Positions 45,289 to 45,313 of a stretch of 45,313 nt of DNA are shown piece after piece. Location: assembly GCF_004321985.1 (NCBI RefSeq), contig NZ_SCQN01000016.1, forward strand, positions 1 to 45,313, in the 5' to 3' direction. The notes beneath the pieces were generated by a model that was not told the origin of the DNA, searched no databases, and worked only from the letters and a program-made list of their open reading frames with translations. The number at the start of each line of letters is the position of its first letter. Positions within the stretch are counted from its first letter, which is position 1. This DNA is from Castellaniella sp. GTDB taxonomy: Bacteria; Pseudomonadota; Gammaproteobacteria; Burkholderiales; Burkholderiaceae_B. Made by a program: the position numbers and the translations under genes.

Positions 45289-45313
45289 ACGAACTGCTGG
45301 CTATTTGCTTATG

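Noticed and set aside
1-45313. CRISPR array, tRNA/rRNA genes, insertion sequences or prophage
   Set aside because: No regularly spaced repeats, cloverleaf-like sequences, transposase motifs or integrase motifs were seen.

Overview
The window is a gene-dense, GC-rich stretch of a bacterial chromosome. The gene content and order point to a betaproteobacterium of the order Burkholderiales, most likely family Alcaligenaceae (near Bordetella, Achromobacter or Castellaniella). The evidence is the purM/hda/HAD hydrolase/pcnB/folK neighbourhood, the Mrp ATPase divergent from metG, dcd beside an Orn/Lys/Arg decarboxylase, and the protein sequences themselves. The genus is an inference. I see no rRNA, tRNA, CRISPR array, insertion sequence or prophage.

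Region 1 (1-7734, minus strand) is a biofilm-adhesin operon. In transcription order it has a TolC-type outer membrane channel, a 73-residue uncharacterised protein, a LapB-type ABC exporter with a dead C39-like domain, a HlyD/LapC-type adaptor, a LuxR-type response regulator, and a giant LapA-like adhesin that runs off the left edge. The adhesin N-terminus looks like a retention module followed by a LapG-type cleavage site. This suggests c-di-GMP-controlled anchoring, although no LapD or LapG gene lies in the window. A 544-bp AT-rich intergenic region with several dyads separates the operon from Region 2.

Region 2 (8279-18755) is housekeeping: tsaE-amiC, an inverted dedA, mutL-miaA, purM (opposite strand), hda, a HAD hydrolase, pcnB, folK and folA. 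Several of these genes have a -10-like hexamer about 12 nt before the start codon, which suggests leaderless mRNAs.

Region 3 (18845-29520) is amino-acid and one-carbon metabolism: an omega-amino acid:pyruvate transaminase, a small tautomerase, gcvT-gcvH-gcvP under a tandem glycine riboswitch, an Orn/Lys/Arg decarboxylase overlapping a CaiB/BaiF CoA-transferase, and dcd.

Region 4 (29654-40886) holds a tightly coupled mrp-tamA-tamB unit (Fe-S carrier plus outer-membrane translocation and assembly module), a small membrane protein, metG, a Kch-type potassium channel and a divergent cation diffusion facilitator.

Region 5 (40957-45202, minus strand) is a five-gene operon: an orphan ATP-grasp ligase followed by a complete polar amino-acid ABC importer. 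No function for this combination is evident from the sequence. It is my best candidate for an undescribed system, followed by the small protein in the adhesin operon.
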